The notes below the pieces were generated by a model. That model saw only the letters and a program-made list of their open reading frames with translations, searched no databases and was not told the origin of the DNA. This document shows positions 1 to 6,637 of a DNA stretch of 16,087 nt, one piece after another; position 1 is the first letter of the stretch; each line of letters begins with the position of its first letter. A program made the translations under genes and the position numbers. Source of the DNA: an uncultured Atopostipes sp. (lineage in GTDB: Bacteria > Bacillota > Bacilli > Lactobacillales > Carnobacteriaceae_A). The DNA lies in the NCBI GenBank assembly GCA_947296835.1, contig CAMYQS010000008.1, forward strand, positions 1 through 16,087, given 5' to 3'.

Positions 1-858
1 GTTAATTACTTGAGTCATGAAAAAGACTTAACACAACCAATTGGTATTTTTACAAATACACCTCACTTTAACTCTCTACGAGTAGATCCATATCATGGAC
101 CAGCGTTAGAGTATTCTTTAGACAAAGACTGGATAGAGAATGAATTTCATAAATATAAAGGGTTTATCCCACTCGATCGTATGATTGAAACAATCGAAGT
201 GGACTTAAAAGCAAACGATATTGACTTGTCTGCCATTCGTGAAATCTATGACCCGGCTGATTTGCCTAAAACTTACCATACGTATTTTGACAAAGAACAT
301 CCAGAACTTTCAAAAGTTCAAGGATATATTGCACGCCTGTCTGGAAATTTAGGCGACCTCTACATGGCACTTTCTAAAAAAGACCAAGCTCGTTACCGCT
401 TGACGTATTCACCGCTATTTAATCACTATCAAGTTCGTTTAGCACCGGATGCAGTAGAAAATATGTATCAATTGATGGCAAATGACGAACTTTATGTTGT
501 ACCTGATTTAATTGCAGTCGAACATGAAGATACGTTTCTGATGAAAAGCGAGAGTGGACCTACATTTGAAGCAGACGTTGTGATAAATGGGTCGGGTTTT
601 AATTTCAACACGGATCTTATTGGTGGTGACAGCACACTTTTATCCAAGCTCTTAGACAAAGGGTTCTTAATGGATAAAGATAAAAGAGGTTTCCTTGTAA
701 CTTGGCCTGAAAGTCAGGTTATGAACCAGTGGTACGGCCAGCTTGAGACGTGCTTTTATATTGGGCCTTGGCTAGCGAACACCCATTACGGGAACAATAA
801 TGTTAAAGCTCTTGTTGAAAAAGCTTATGAAATTATTACCGAACACGTTGCTTTTTAG
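1..858 (+). CDS. FAD/NAD(P)-binding protein, COG4529 type (5' partial)
   Basis: The reading frame is open from base 1 (V-N-Y precede the first TTG), so the true start lies outside the window and 285 C-terminal residues are visible. The fragment resembles FAD/NAD(P)-binding proteins of the COG4529/NAD_binding_9 type. A middle segment with SPLFNHYQVRLAP matches the family's 'wn.hR.r.ap' region, and VINGSGF fits the strand-glycine turn that contacts the dinucleotide. The C-terminus (FYIGPWLANTHYGNNNV) looks like the closing flavoprotein segment. The N-terminal Rossmann GxGxxG motif would be upstream and is not seen. Substrate and pathway are unknown. The gene ends at a bidirectional hairpin shared with the convergent small gene. 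The family call is moderately secure; the function is not known. Confidence 0.7.
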   Translation, partial: VNYLSHEKDLTQPIGIFTNTPHFNSLRVDPYHGPALEYSLDKDWIENEFHKYKGFIPLDRMIETIEVDLKANDIDLSAIREIYDPADLPKTYHTYFDKEHPELSKVQGYIARLSGNLGDLYMALSKKDQARYRLTYSPLFNHYQVRLAPDAVENMYQLMANDELYVVPDLIAVEHEDTFLMKSESGPTFEADVVINGSGFNFNTDLIGGDSTLLSKLLDKGFLMDKDKRGFLVTWPESQVMNQWYGQLETCFYIGPWLANTHYGNNNVKALVEKAYEIITEHVAF

Positions 859-874
859 TACTTAAATATAAATA

Positions 875-908
875 AATCCCCCTAACCAAATTAATGGCTA
901 GGGGGATT
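875..908. terminator. bidirectional terminator between convergent genes
   Basis: AATCCCCCTA pairs with TAGGGGGATT. An A/C mismatch follows, then CCA/TGG closes a short AT loop. T-rich sequence follows on both strands (CTTATTTTA on plus, TATTTATATTT on minus). It ends the COG4529-type gene and the 62-aa gene, which stops 7 bases from the hairpin. Confidence 0.85.
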
Positions 909-914
909 CTTATT

Positions 915-1103
915 TTAGCGGCCTATTTTTGTATATTCATCAATTAACTCAATATCAGCAATCAATTGTAAGGCCTCATCCAGTTTCTGAATGCGACGGT
1001 TACAAACAAAAATCGATGTGTGAAACTTTGGTTCTTTTGCATCTTCCCAAGCTTGTTTGCGCTCATTGACGATATCTTTCAGACGGAATAGTGTTTTTTC
1101 CAT
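915..1103 (-). CDS. orphan 62-aa protein under SAM-I riboswitch control
   Basis: I do not recognise this protein. It has 62 residues, is charged and predicted mostly helical (LFRLKDIVNERKQAWEDAKE, then RRIQKLDEALQLIADIELI), and has a single Cys in IFVCNRR. There is no signal peptide or membrane segment, so it is probably cytosolic. It contains no methionine after the initiator. The ATG follows AAAGGAGT by about 10 bases, a good ribosome-binding site. It is the only gene between a complete SAM-I riboswitch upstream and a strong terminator downstream, so its mRNA is monocistronic and should rise when S-adenosylmethionine is scarce. Family knowledge of S-box regulons suggests a link to methionine, cysteine or SAM metabolism or uptake, but nothing in the protein shows which. 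A coding role is supported by start site, RBS and regulation, not by homology. Confidence 0.75.
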   Translation of the reverse strand: MEKTLFRLKDIVNERKQAWEDAKEPKFHTSIFVCNRRIQKLDEALQLIADIELIDEYTKIGR

Positions 1104-1136
1104 TTATTCTTCAACTCCTTTTTATTTTATTCAAAC

Positions 1137-1185
1137 AAAAAAGCATCACTCAAAATAAGTCATGCTAACGGAATTGACTTATTTT
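1137..1185 (-). terminator. SAM-I expression platform: terminator and competing antiterminator
   Basis: The terminator pairs AGCAT-G-ACT with AGT-G-ATGCT (1142-1166) and runs into TTTTTT (1137-1142). The antiterminator pairs AAAATAAGTCA (1175-1185) with TGACTTATTTT (1152-1162), 11 perfect base pairs. The antiterminator uses the 3' strand of aptamer P1 (1178-1183) and part of the 5' arm of the terminator, so the two folds exclude each other. This predicts that SAM stabilises P1, frees the terminator and turns the 62-aa gene off. Confidence 0.88.
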
Positions 1186-1275
1186 TCGGCTACTGCCGTT
1201 AGATTTAGCACCGTGTTATCACAACCGGTTGCTGGAGTTTCATAGGGCTAATTCCCTCCACTCACTCTGAATAAG
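1178..1275 (-). promoter_or_regulatory. SAM-I (S-box) riboswitch aptamer
   Basis: Read on the minus strand, the S-box core is present in order: CTTATTCAGAG (P1 and kink-turn side), GTGGAGGGA, GCCCTATGAAACTCCAGCAACC, a P3 stem ACCG...CGGT, GGTGCTAAAT, then P4 CGGC-AGTA-GCCG. P1 closes with CTTATT (1270-1275) against AATAAG (1178-1183). P2 pairs TGGAG with CTCCA. The length (98 nt) fits the family. Known SAM-I elements bind S-adenosylmethionine and switch downstream transcription off. It lies about 75 bases upstream of the 62-aa gene. Confidence 0.95.
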
Positions 1276-1298
1276 ATTTGCTATTTATTTGTATGTCT

Positions 1299-1327
1299 AT
1301 TATAAGGGATATTATTTAATACTTCAA
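1299..1327 (-). promoter_or_regulatory. sigma-A promoter of the SAM-I/62-aa gene transcript
   Basis: On the minus strand TTGAAG (1322-1327) and TATAAT (1299-1304) are separated by exactly 17 bases. Transcription would start near 1292, about 17 bases before the riboswitch P1 stem. Confidence 0.8.
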
Positions 1328-1548
1328 TTCGATTCATCTCTAATTTTTAACTTACAATGAAAAATATACTCTTTTTAGATATAAGATAATTTTCCATATT
1401 TTAAAAAAATTCCTTTTTTAAAATTGTAGGATGTCTTCTTTAGAATTACATATCAGGGTTGGACTTAAAATTATTCAACAAAGACTTGGCTTAATTTGCA
1501 GAATATATACTCGGGACAGAATAAAATACAGAACAAAGTAAACAAAAC
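1328..1548. other. AT-rich intergenic stretch with no gene seen
   Basis: This stretch lies between the SAM-I promoter and the tRNA terminator. It is very AT-rich with homopolymer runs. The only open frame I saw is about 15 codons near 1396 on the minus strand without a good ribosome-binding site. I found no RNA gene, repeat or clear promoter in it. Confidence 0.5.
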
Positions 1549-1577
1549 ACGCCGTCATATCAATGATATGACGGCGT
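1549..1577 (-). terminator. terminator of tRNA-Ala
   Basis: A perfect 13-bp stem, ACGCCGTCATATC with GATATGACGGCGT, closes a 3-base loop. On the minus strand it is followed by GTTTTGTTT, 16 bases downstream of the tRNA 3' end. Confidence 0.85.
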
Positions 1578-1593
1578 TAAAATGGTAAATGGA

Positions 1594-1666
1594 TGGAGAC
1601 AGTCGGTCTCGAACCGACGACCTACGCACTGCCAGCGCGTCACTCTCCCAACTGAGCTATGCCCCC
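1594..1666 (-). tRNA. tRNA-Ala (anticodon GGC)
   Basis: The 73-nt cloverleaf is complete on the minus strand. The acceptor pairs GGGGGCA with TGTCTCC (two G-T pairs). The D arm is GCTC/GAGT, the anticodon stem ACGCG/TGCGT encloses loop CTGGCAG, and the T arm GTCGG/CCGAC encloses TTCGAGA. The anticodon GGC reads GCC and GCU alanine codons. The discriminator is A73. The 3' CCA is not encoded (TCC follows), so it must be added after transcription. The gene stands alone with its own terminator. Confidence 0.95.
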
Positions 1667-1669
1667 AAA

Positions 1670-1695
1670 ATCATATTAGTTTAAACCAATATGAT
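1670..1695. repeat. 26-bp near-perfect palindrome at the 5' edge of tRNA-Ala
   Basis: ATCATATT-A-GTTTAAAC-C-AATATGAT is symmetric except for one A/C position. It begins 4 bases from the mature tRNA 5' end and reaches the predicted transcription start. It could be an operator, or a hairpin in the precursor leader; the sequence does not decide. Confidence 0.6.
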
Positions 1696-1696
1696 A

Positions 1697-1725
1697 ATTA
1701 TACTTCTTTTATATGTAATTATCTA
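1697..1725 (-). promoter_or_regulatory. possible promoter of tRNA-Ala
   Basis: The minus strand has a perfect TATAAT (1697-1702) preceded, 17 bases away, by TAGATA (1720-1725; 4 of 6 matches to TTGACA). Transcription would start near 1690, leaving a leader of about 24 bases. Confidence 0.45.
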
Positions 1726-1945
1726 GTCTATTTAGTCAATATATATCAAGATAGACCTACATACGGTTTACTTCCGCCTCTTCTAGTAATTCTCCGGGAA
1801 CGGTTTCAATTGTTTGTAGCTATACTTCAATTTTTTTCTATGCTAAAATAATCATAACGATATGCGTGATTACGCAGTTTATTTTGAACGGAAAGTTTAA
1901 CCATGTTTTTTATATTACTACACTTGTCAATAACTAGAATAGGAA

Positions 1946-1974
1946 ATGACAAATCACAAACATAGTCTTATAAA
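1946..1974 (+). promoter_or_regulatory. likely promoter of rnjA
   Basis: ATGACA (1946-1951) and TATAAA (1969-1974) are 17 bases apart, each one mismatch from consensus. The predicted start near 1981 gives an 85-base leader. A second candidate is the extended -10 TGCTAAAAT at 1841-1849, with no good -35. I see nothing else in 1726-2065. Confidence 0.55.
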
Positions 1975-2065
1975 TAAACATGCTCAGATTCAAATGAAAA
2001 CAATTATTCTGTTATGAAACCTGAATAACATTATTGAATATAGAAAAAAAGGAGTATGCAATTAC

Positions 2066-3745
2066 ATGAAACCAAATATAAAAAATAATGAGGTTGCCGT
2101 CTTTGGTTTAGGCGGTTTGGACGAGATTGGTAAAAATACCTATGCTGTCCAATTTCAAGATGAACTCATTGTTATTGACGCGGGAATAAAGTTCCCCGAA
2201 GACGATCTACTAGGAATTGATTATGTTATTCCAGACTATTCTTACTTAGTCGAAAACAAAGATAAGATTAAAGGACTATTTATTACACATAGTCACGAGG
2301 ACCATATTGGAGGCATTCCTTACCTATTGAAGGTGCTGAATATTCCAATTTATGGTAGTAAGTTAGCACTTGCAATGATCCGTAACAAATTAAAAGAACA
2401 TGGTTTATTAAGAAATGCGATTTTACACGAAGTAGATGAAGATACGGTCGTAAAATTCCGTAAGCTTTCAGTGCAGTTCTTCCATACAAACCACAGTGTG
2501 GCTGAATCTTTTGGTATGGCTGTTCAAACACCATATGGTCATGTTGTTCAAACAGGTGACTTTAAATTTGATTTCACACCACCTTTTGGTAAAGATGCAA
2601 ACTTACAAAAAATGGCTAAAATTGGCGAAGAAGGCGTAATTGCTCTTCTATCTGATAGTACAAACGCTGAAATTCCTGGTTTTTCAAAATCAGAACAAGT
2701 GGTTAACGACTCAATTAACGATTTAGTCGAAAATATTGAAGGTCGTATTATCTTTGCTTCTTTCGCTTCGAACCTTTCTCGTATTCAACAAGTTATCCGT
2801 GCTGCTCGTGTAACAGGACGTAAAGTTGCGGCATTCGGACGTAGTATGTTGAACGGTATTGAAATCGGCATGGAACTTGGTTACATCCAAGAAGACCCAG
2901 ATATTTTTATCGAATGGAAAGAAATGAAAAACTACGAACCGCATGAATTGCTTATTTTATGTACAGGTTCGCAAGGTGAGCCAATGGCTGCGCTAAGTCG
3001 TATCGCTAACGGTACACACCGTCAGATTTCAATTATTCCTGGAGATACAGTTATTTTCTCAAGTTCGCCAATCCCTGGAAACACAAATTCAGTTAATAAC
3101 TTAATTAACCAATTAGCTGAAGCTGGTGCAAACATCGTTCACGGAAAAATGAATAACATTCATACTTCTGGACACGGTGCACAACAAGAATTGAAATTAA
3201 TGTTACGTCTAATGAAACCAAAATTCTTTGTCCCGATTCACGGTGAACGTCGTATGCAACACGAACACGTTGAGTTAGCGGTTAAGACGGGAGTAGAAAG
3301 AGATAATACGTTTATCTTAGATAACGGTCAAATTCTAGCCTTTACCGACGAAGCTGCAAGACTAGCTGGTGAATTCCCTGCTCAAGATGTCTACATTGAT
3401 GGTAGCGGAATTGGTGATATTGGAAACGTCGTATTGAGTGACCGTCGTGTTCTATCAGACAACGGATTAGTTGTTGTTGTTGCGACAATTGATACGAAAA
3501 ACCGTAAAATTCTAGCTGGTCCAGATATCGTTTCACGCGGTTTCATTTACATGCGTGAATCTGGAGACTTAATTCGAAATGCACAAAAGATTGCTGAAAG
3601 CAGTATTGAGCGTTCATTCGGTTACAAACAGATTAATGAATATAAAATGCGTAACGATTTGATTGATGATCTAAAACAATTCTTATATACAGAAACTGAA
3701 AGAAAACCAATGATTCTACCAGTTGTACTAACAACAGAAGAATAA
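2066..3745 (+). CDS. rnjA: ribonuclease J1
   Basis: RNase J1 is a 5'-to-3' exonuclease and endonuclease that drives mRNA decay and maturation of stable RNAs in Firmicutes, acting in the cytoplasm. Its 559 residues match the family length of about 555. The metallo-beta-lactamase site is intact: HSHEDH (His75, His77, Asp79, His80), His143 in TNH, and Asp165 in TGDF. The beta-CASP part follows (FASFASNLSRIQQ, LCTGSQGEPMAALSR, HTSGHG) with His392 in VPIHGE, and the C-terminal domain ends MILPVVL. The complete site and close match to the J1 form favour rnjA over the J2 paralogue. The first motif has Ser where HGHEDH is usual. The ATG follows AAAGGAG by 11-12 bases. In Bacillus the RNA polymerase epsilon gene rpoY precedes rnjA; here a tRNA on the other strand does. 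A strong terminator follows. Confidence 0.95.
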   Translation: MKPNIKNNEVAVFGLGGLDEIGKNTYAVQFQDELIVIDAGIKFPEDDLLGIDYVIPDYSYLVENKDKIKGLFITHSHEDHIGGIPYLLKVLNIPIYGSKLALAMIRNKLKEHGLLRNAILHEVDEDTVVKFRKLSVQFFHTNHSVAESFGMAVQTPYGHVVQTGDFKFDFTPPFGKDANLQKMAKIGEEGVIALLSDSTNAEIPGFSKSEQVVNDSINDLVENIEGRIIFASFASNLSRIQQVIRAARVTGRKVAAFGRSMLNGIEIGMELGYIQEDPDIFIEWKEMKNYEPHELLILCTGSQGEPMAALSRIANGTHRQISIIPGDTVIFSSSPIPGNTNSVNNLINQLAEAGANIVHGKMNNIHTSGHGAQQELKLMLRLMKPKFFVPIHGERRMQHEHVELAVKTGVERDNTFILDNGQILAFTDEAARLAGEFPAQDVYIDGSGIGDIGNVVLSDRRVLSDNGLVVVVATIDTKNRKILAGPDIVSRGFIYMRESGDLIRNAQKIAESSIERSFGYKQINEYKMRNDLIDDLKQFLYTETERKPMILPVVLTTEE

Positions 3746-3761
3746 TAGTTATATAAACAAG

Positions 3762-3792
3762 CCTCAAGTTCCTCGTGAACTTGAGGTTTTTT
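3762..3792 (+). terminator. terminator of rnjA
   Basis: A 10-bp perfect stem CCTCAAGTTC/GAACTTGAGG with loop CTCGT is followed by TTTTTTG, 16 bases after the stop codon. Confidence 0.93.
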
Positions 3793-3832
3793 GTATATCA
3801 TCAGCCAACTATCGTGCCATGATTTATAACGT

Positions 3833-3910
3833 AACATGCGACAAAGTTGAACACCTTTGTCCTATATTGACGAAACATGCGACAGAGTTTAATACCTCTG
3901 TCGCATGTTT
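3833..3910. repeat. two tandem hairpin units, period 41 bases, with a compensatory change
   Basis: AACATGCGACA starts at 3833 and again at 3874. Copy 2 forms a 15-bp perfect stem (3873-3887 with 3896-3910) and an 8-base loop. Copy 1 keeps only the inner 7 bp, GACAAAG/CTTTGTC, also with an 8-base loop. At one pair, copy 1 has A-T and copy 2 has G-C, so pairing is conserved while bases differ. Copy 2 is followed by TAGCTTATTTTTG and might be a backup terminator for rnjA. The element is otherwise unidentified. Confidence 0.7.
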
Positions 3911-3988
3911 TAGCTTATTTTTGTGTTTTATCATGACGGTCGTTATTTGGTAAAGCTACTAAGCTGTTCCCATAATATAGATCATCAT

Positions 3989-4020
3989 AAAAAAAAGCAC
4001 CACCCGATTAAGGTGATGCT
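3989..4020 (-). terminator. terminator of liaFSR
   Basis: On the minus strand AGCATCACC pairs with GGTGGTGCT (9 bp, one T-G), loop TTAATCG, followed by eight T residues. It lies 7 bases after the liaR stop. Confidence 0.92.
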
Positions 4021-4026
4021 GTCTAA

Positions 4027-4659
4027 TTAGTCCATTAAATTATGTTTGAATGCGTAGATTGTGGCTTGTGTTCGATCCGATACTTCTAGTTTAGATAAAA
4101 TATTCGACACATGAGTTTTCACAGTCTTCAGGGTAATGAATAAGGCATCCGCTATTTCCTGATTCGATAAGCCGTCTGCTATTAAATGCAAGACTTCCAA
4201 TTCTCGATTCGTTAAGTTCTCGTGTAACTTACGACGGTCGCCGTTCAACTCGTCCTCTTTAATTTTGATTGAGACTTCCTCTTCAATAATCTCTTCTCCG
4301 GAATATGTACGACGAATCGCTTCAGCAATATCACTTGCAGAAGACGTTTTAAGTAAATAGCCACTCGCTCCTGCTTCTAATGCAGGGTAAACTTTCTCAT
4401 CATCGATAAAACTTGTTAAGATAAGTATTTTAGCTTCTGGCCATTCATTTAAAATAACTTTCGTTGCTTCAATTCCATCCATGACATCCATAACTAAGTC
4501 CATTAAGATAACATCGGGATTCATATTCAGTGCCATTTTAACACCATCGGCTCCGTTTTCTGCTTCGCCTATGACTTCAATATCTTTTAAAATTGAAAAA
4601 TACGATGTCAGTCCTAAACGAACCATTTCATGATCATCAACAATTAATAACTTTATCAT
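4027..4659 (-). CDS. liaR: LiaR/VraR-type response regulator
   Basis: This is the DNA-binding response regulator of the LiaFSR cell-envelope stress system (NarL/FixJ class). Residues 1-120 are a receiver domain with acidic pair Asp8/Asp9, phosphoacceptor Asp54 in ILMDLVM, Thr82 and Lys104. Residues about 145-208 are a LuxR-type helix-turn-helix (LTNRELEVLHLIADGLSNQE, then TVKTHVSNILSKL). The length (210) is normal. The start ATG follows GGGGGATA by 4 bases and sits 3 bases after the liaS stop, so translation is probably coupled. Phosphorylated by LiaS, LiaR homologues activate envelope-defence genes and often their own operon. The usual Bacillus targets liaI and liaH are not adjacent. Confidence 0.93.
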   Translation of the reverse strand: MIKLLIVDDHEMVRLGLTSYFSILKDIEVIGEAENGADGVKMALNMNPDVILMDLVMDVMDGIEATKVILNEWPEAKILILTSFIDDEKVYPALEAGASGYLLKTSSASDIAEAIRRTYSGEEIIEEEVSIKIKEDELNGDRRKLHENLTNRELEVLHLIADGLSNQEIADALFITLKTVKTHVSNILSKLEVSDRTQATIYAFKHNLMD

Positions 4660-4662
4660 ATT

Positions 4663-5721
4663 CTATCCCCCAGTGATTAGTGGTACGCGAATTTCAACAG
4701 TTGTTCCTTGGCCTGGAAATGAAATAATTCTCACGTTCCCACCTAAACCTGAAATGCGCTCTTTAATATTTCTTAAACCTTGTCCGCTATTTTTCTTCTC
4801 TAGCATATCGAACCCTTTGCCGTCATCCACAAAACGTAATTGGTAGAAATCTTCAGTTTTCCTAAAGTAGACTTCCAACTCACTTGCCTGTGCATGTCTT
4901 AAAACGTTTGATACCAATTCTTGAATAATACGGAATAGATGGTCTTCTACAACTTCGGTTAATTTGATTTCTTCAATTTCATGTGAAATATCAATTGGTA
5001 ACTTCGTCTTCAGTTCATCGAGTATTTGTTCAATACCTTGTTTCAATGACTTACCATCTAGTTTAATCGGTCTTAAGTGTAAAAGCAACGCACGCATTTC
5101 AGATTGTGCGTCTCCGACGATTTTACTTGTCACATTCACTTGTGACTGAATATGTTCTGGTAAGCTATCTGCTTCAGCTTCTACTGTAGACAATAACATC
5201 GCTGCCGCAAACAATTGCTGACTAACCGAGTCATGTAACTCTCGTGCAATTCGGTGGCGCTCTGTTTCTAGAATCTCTTCCCGCGTTTCAGCACTAATCG
5301 TTGATGCTTGTTGTGCTGCACTAACTGCTTCTTCTGAAATCAACATCATTTTTTCATGTAATTTCATAAATTCCTTATCAATAATAGCACTCACTTGGCT
5401 CGGCAGGTCATCTGAAAACATATCTAGAAAGATTTGTGCAGAGTATTGACCACTGTTTAACATTTTTAACGCGTCTTCTACTCGCTTTTCTTTTCGTCGT
5501 TCAAAGAATTTCAAAAAGAGAGTCAAAATAAACCCCGTCACAAGTGCTAATAGTAAAATGTTGATAATTAAAGGTGGCGCATACGTTGAGACTCGATCAA
5601 ATAGAATTGTAATTAAAGACTCTTCTGTATAGTTCTTTGCGATAAAAATAGTGATGAATGAATAGGTGATAAATGAGGTGAAAAAATAGAGTAAATATTC
5701 CTGGAAGGTTTTCTTACTCAT
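4663..5721 (-). CDS. liaS: LiaS/VraS-type sensor histidine kinase
   Basis: This membrane histidine kinase senses envelope stress and phosphorylates LiaR. Two transmembrane segments lie at about 10-28 and 50-72 with a short extracytoplasmic loop, as in intramembrane-sensing kinases. A HAMP-like linker and coiled coil (about 73-150) follow. The HisKA_3 dimerisation helix carries His163 in RELHDSVSQQL. The ATPase domain has the N box (QELVSNVLRHAQ), G1 (DDGKGF) and G2 (GQGLRNIKERI). The 352 residues are typical. The ATG overlaps the liaF stop by 4 bases (ATGA) and follows GAGGTGG. The DSVSQQLFAA phosphatase-type motif fits a kinase that also dephosphorylates its regulator. No defects are seen. 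Confidence 0.94.
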   Translation of the reverse strand: MSKKTFQEYLLYFFTSFITYSFITIFIAKNYTEESLITILFDRVSTYAPPLIINILLLALVTGFILTLFLKFFERRKEKRVEDALKMLNSGQYSAQIFLDMFSDDLPSQVSAIIDKEFMKLHEKMMLISEEAVSAAQQASTISAETREEILETERHRIARELHDSVSQQLFAAAMLLSTVEAEADSLPEHIQSQVNVTSKIVGDAQSEMRALLLHLRPIKLDGKSLKQGIEQILDELKTKLPIDISHEIEEIKLTEVVEDHLFRIIQELVSNVLRHAQASELEVYFRKTEDFYQLRFVDDGKGFDMLEKKNSGQGLRNIKERISGLGGNVRIISFPGQGTTVEIRVPLITGG

Positions 5722-6452
5722 AAGAATACCACCTCTACTTCACCAATTATCACGTTTGCGACTAATTTAACTTTACGCGCATTCGTTTCGTATCGTTCGG
5801 ATTGCCATTTGAACGTTTCGTTTTTCATTGAAATTTCTTCTTCACCTATTTTTAAACCGCCCGCTAGTATACTCACATCAAGTGAGATTGAAACTTCTTC
5901 CGGGACCAATATTTTCGTATTCCCAAAACCTTTACGGATTAAAATAATATTCTGGTCTTTTGGTAAAATTGTATTCCCTAAATCAAAGATCGTATTCCCA
6001 ATTGTTTTGGTAAAATTAATATCCGACCAGCTATAAACCTCATCTGTGGTACGGTCATCATTACCAATCCAGCGATTACGTTCTAACTTTGCGGTATCTT
6101 TTTCTGCGTCATTAAATTTCACCATAATGAATTCAGTACTTTTACTCGCGTCTTGCGGCTTCTTAAACCCTTTTCGAGCAGTCTGGTAAAGTTCTGGGAA
6201 CTGTCCGATTAAAACGATCCCCAGTAAAATAATAAAGATTAATATAAATCGACTCAATAATAGAGCTAAAGCAATGGAGCTTACCCCTATTAGTAACATA
6301 GTATCTTGATTCTTTTCCCCCATATTGTTTCTTAAAAAGAGGGAGACGATTCCAATCGTCATCAATAATAGCGTAAAGCTATCACTAAAACTTTCATAAA
6401 ACATCAATAAGGCTAATACACCTAAAATAATTTTAAGCCATCGTCTTCTCAT
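5718..6452 (-). CDS. liaF: LiaF/VraT-type membrane regulator of LiaSR
   Basis: LiaF is the membrane partner of LiaS; in Bacillus it keeps the system off without stress, and the Staphylococcus homologue VraT is needed for signalling. Residues about 7-85 contain four closely packed hydrophobic segments (for example LKIILGVLALLMF and FILIFIILLGIVLIGQF). The rest is a cytoplasmic domain of the DUF2154/cell-wall-active type, rich in beta strands and ending GEVEVVFL. It is the first gene of the liaF-liaS-liaR operon. ATG is preceded by AGGAGTG at 6-7 bases. The 244 residues and gene order fit LiaF well. The upstream region has a clear -10 but a poor -35, which suits a promoter needing an activator such as LiaR itself. 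Confidence 0.9.
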   Translation of the reverse strand: MRRRWLKIILGVLALLMFYESFSDSFTLLLMTIGIVSLFLRNNMGEKNQDTMLLIGVSSIALALLLSRFILIFIILLGIVLIGQFPELYQTARKGFKKPQDASKSTEFIMVKFNDAEKDTAKLERNRWIGNDDRTTDEVYSWSDINFTKTIGNTIFDLGNTILPKDQNIILIRKGFGNTKILVPEEVSISLDVSILAGGLKIGEEEISMKNETFKWQSERYETNARKVKLVANVIIGEVEVVFL

Positions 6453-6486
6453 GTCTTCACTCCTGGCCTTCGTATTCTACAATGTA

Positions 6487-6492
6487 AGTATA
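6487..6492 (-). promoter_or_regulatory. possible activator-dependent promoter -10 of liaFSR
   Basis: TATACT on the minus strand lies 34 bases upstream of liaF, in TTGATTATACT. No hexamer at 16-18 bases upstream resembles TTGACA. Weak -35 boxes are common at promoters that need a response regulator, but I could not identify a LiaR box. Confidence 0.4.
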
Positions 6493-6579
6493 ATCAATTT
6501 TGGTAAGAGATGCACTCGAATTTCATAAAATCAGCCTGAAGACCTATGCATTTGTACGTATACCCCATTTAAAGCGTCA

Positions 6580-6613
6580 AAAAAGAGCAAAACGATTACA
6601 TTTTGCTCTTTTT
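6580..6613. terminator. terminator of greA (symmetric)
   Basis: AAAAAGAGCAAAA and TTTTGCTCTTTTT form 13 bp around loop CGATTACA. On the minus strand it is followed by TTTTTTGACG, about 25 bases after the greA stop, and it separates greA from liaFSR. The A and T arms would let it work on both strands. Confidence 0.92.
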
Positions 6614-6637
6614 ATAAAAGTCAGTATTGTATTTGAA

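Noticed and set aside
1390..1450. Short frame of about 15 codons on the minus strand upstream of the SAM-I promoter
   Set aside because: The sequence is AT-rich, the ribosome-binding site is poor and the peptide is too short to judge.
1745..1820. GC-richer patch whose minus strand reads IETVPGELLEEAEVNRM before a stop
   Set aside because: It looks protein-like but is only about 20 codons, has stops just upstream in frame and no start or ribosome-binding site. It may be a gene relic, but I cannot support it.
1582..1851. Open frame of 89 codons on the plus strand
   Set aside because: It runs antisense through the whole tRNA-Ala gene, has no ribosome-binding site and ends in AT-rich intergenic sequence.
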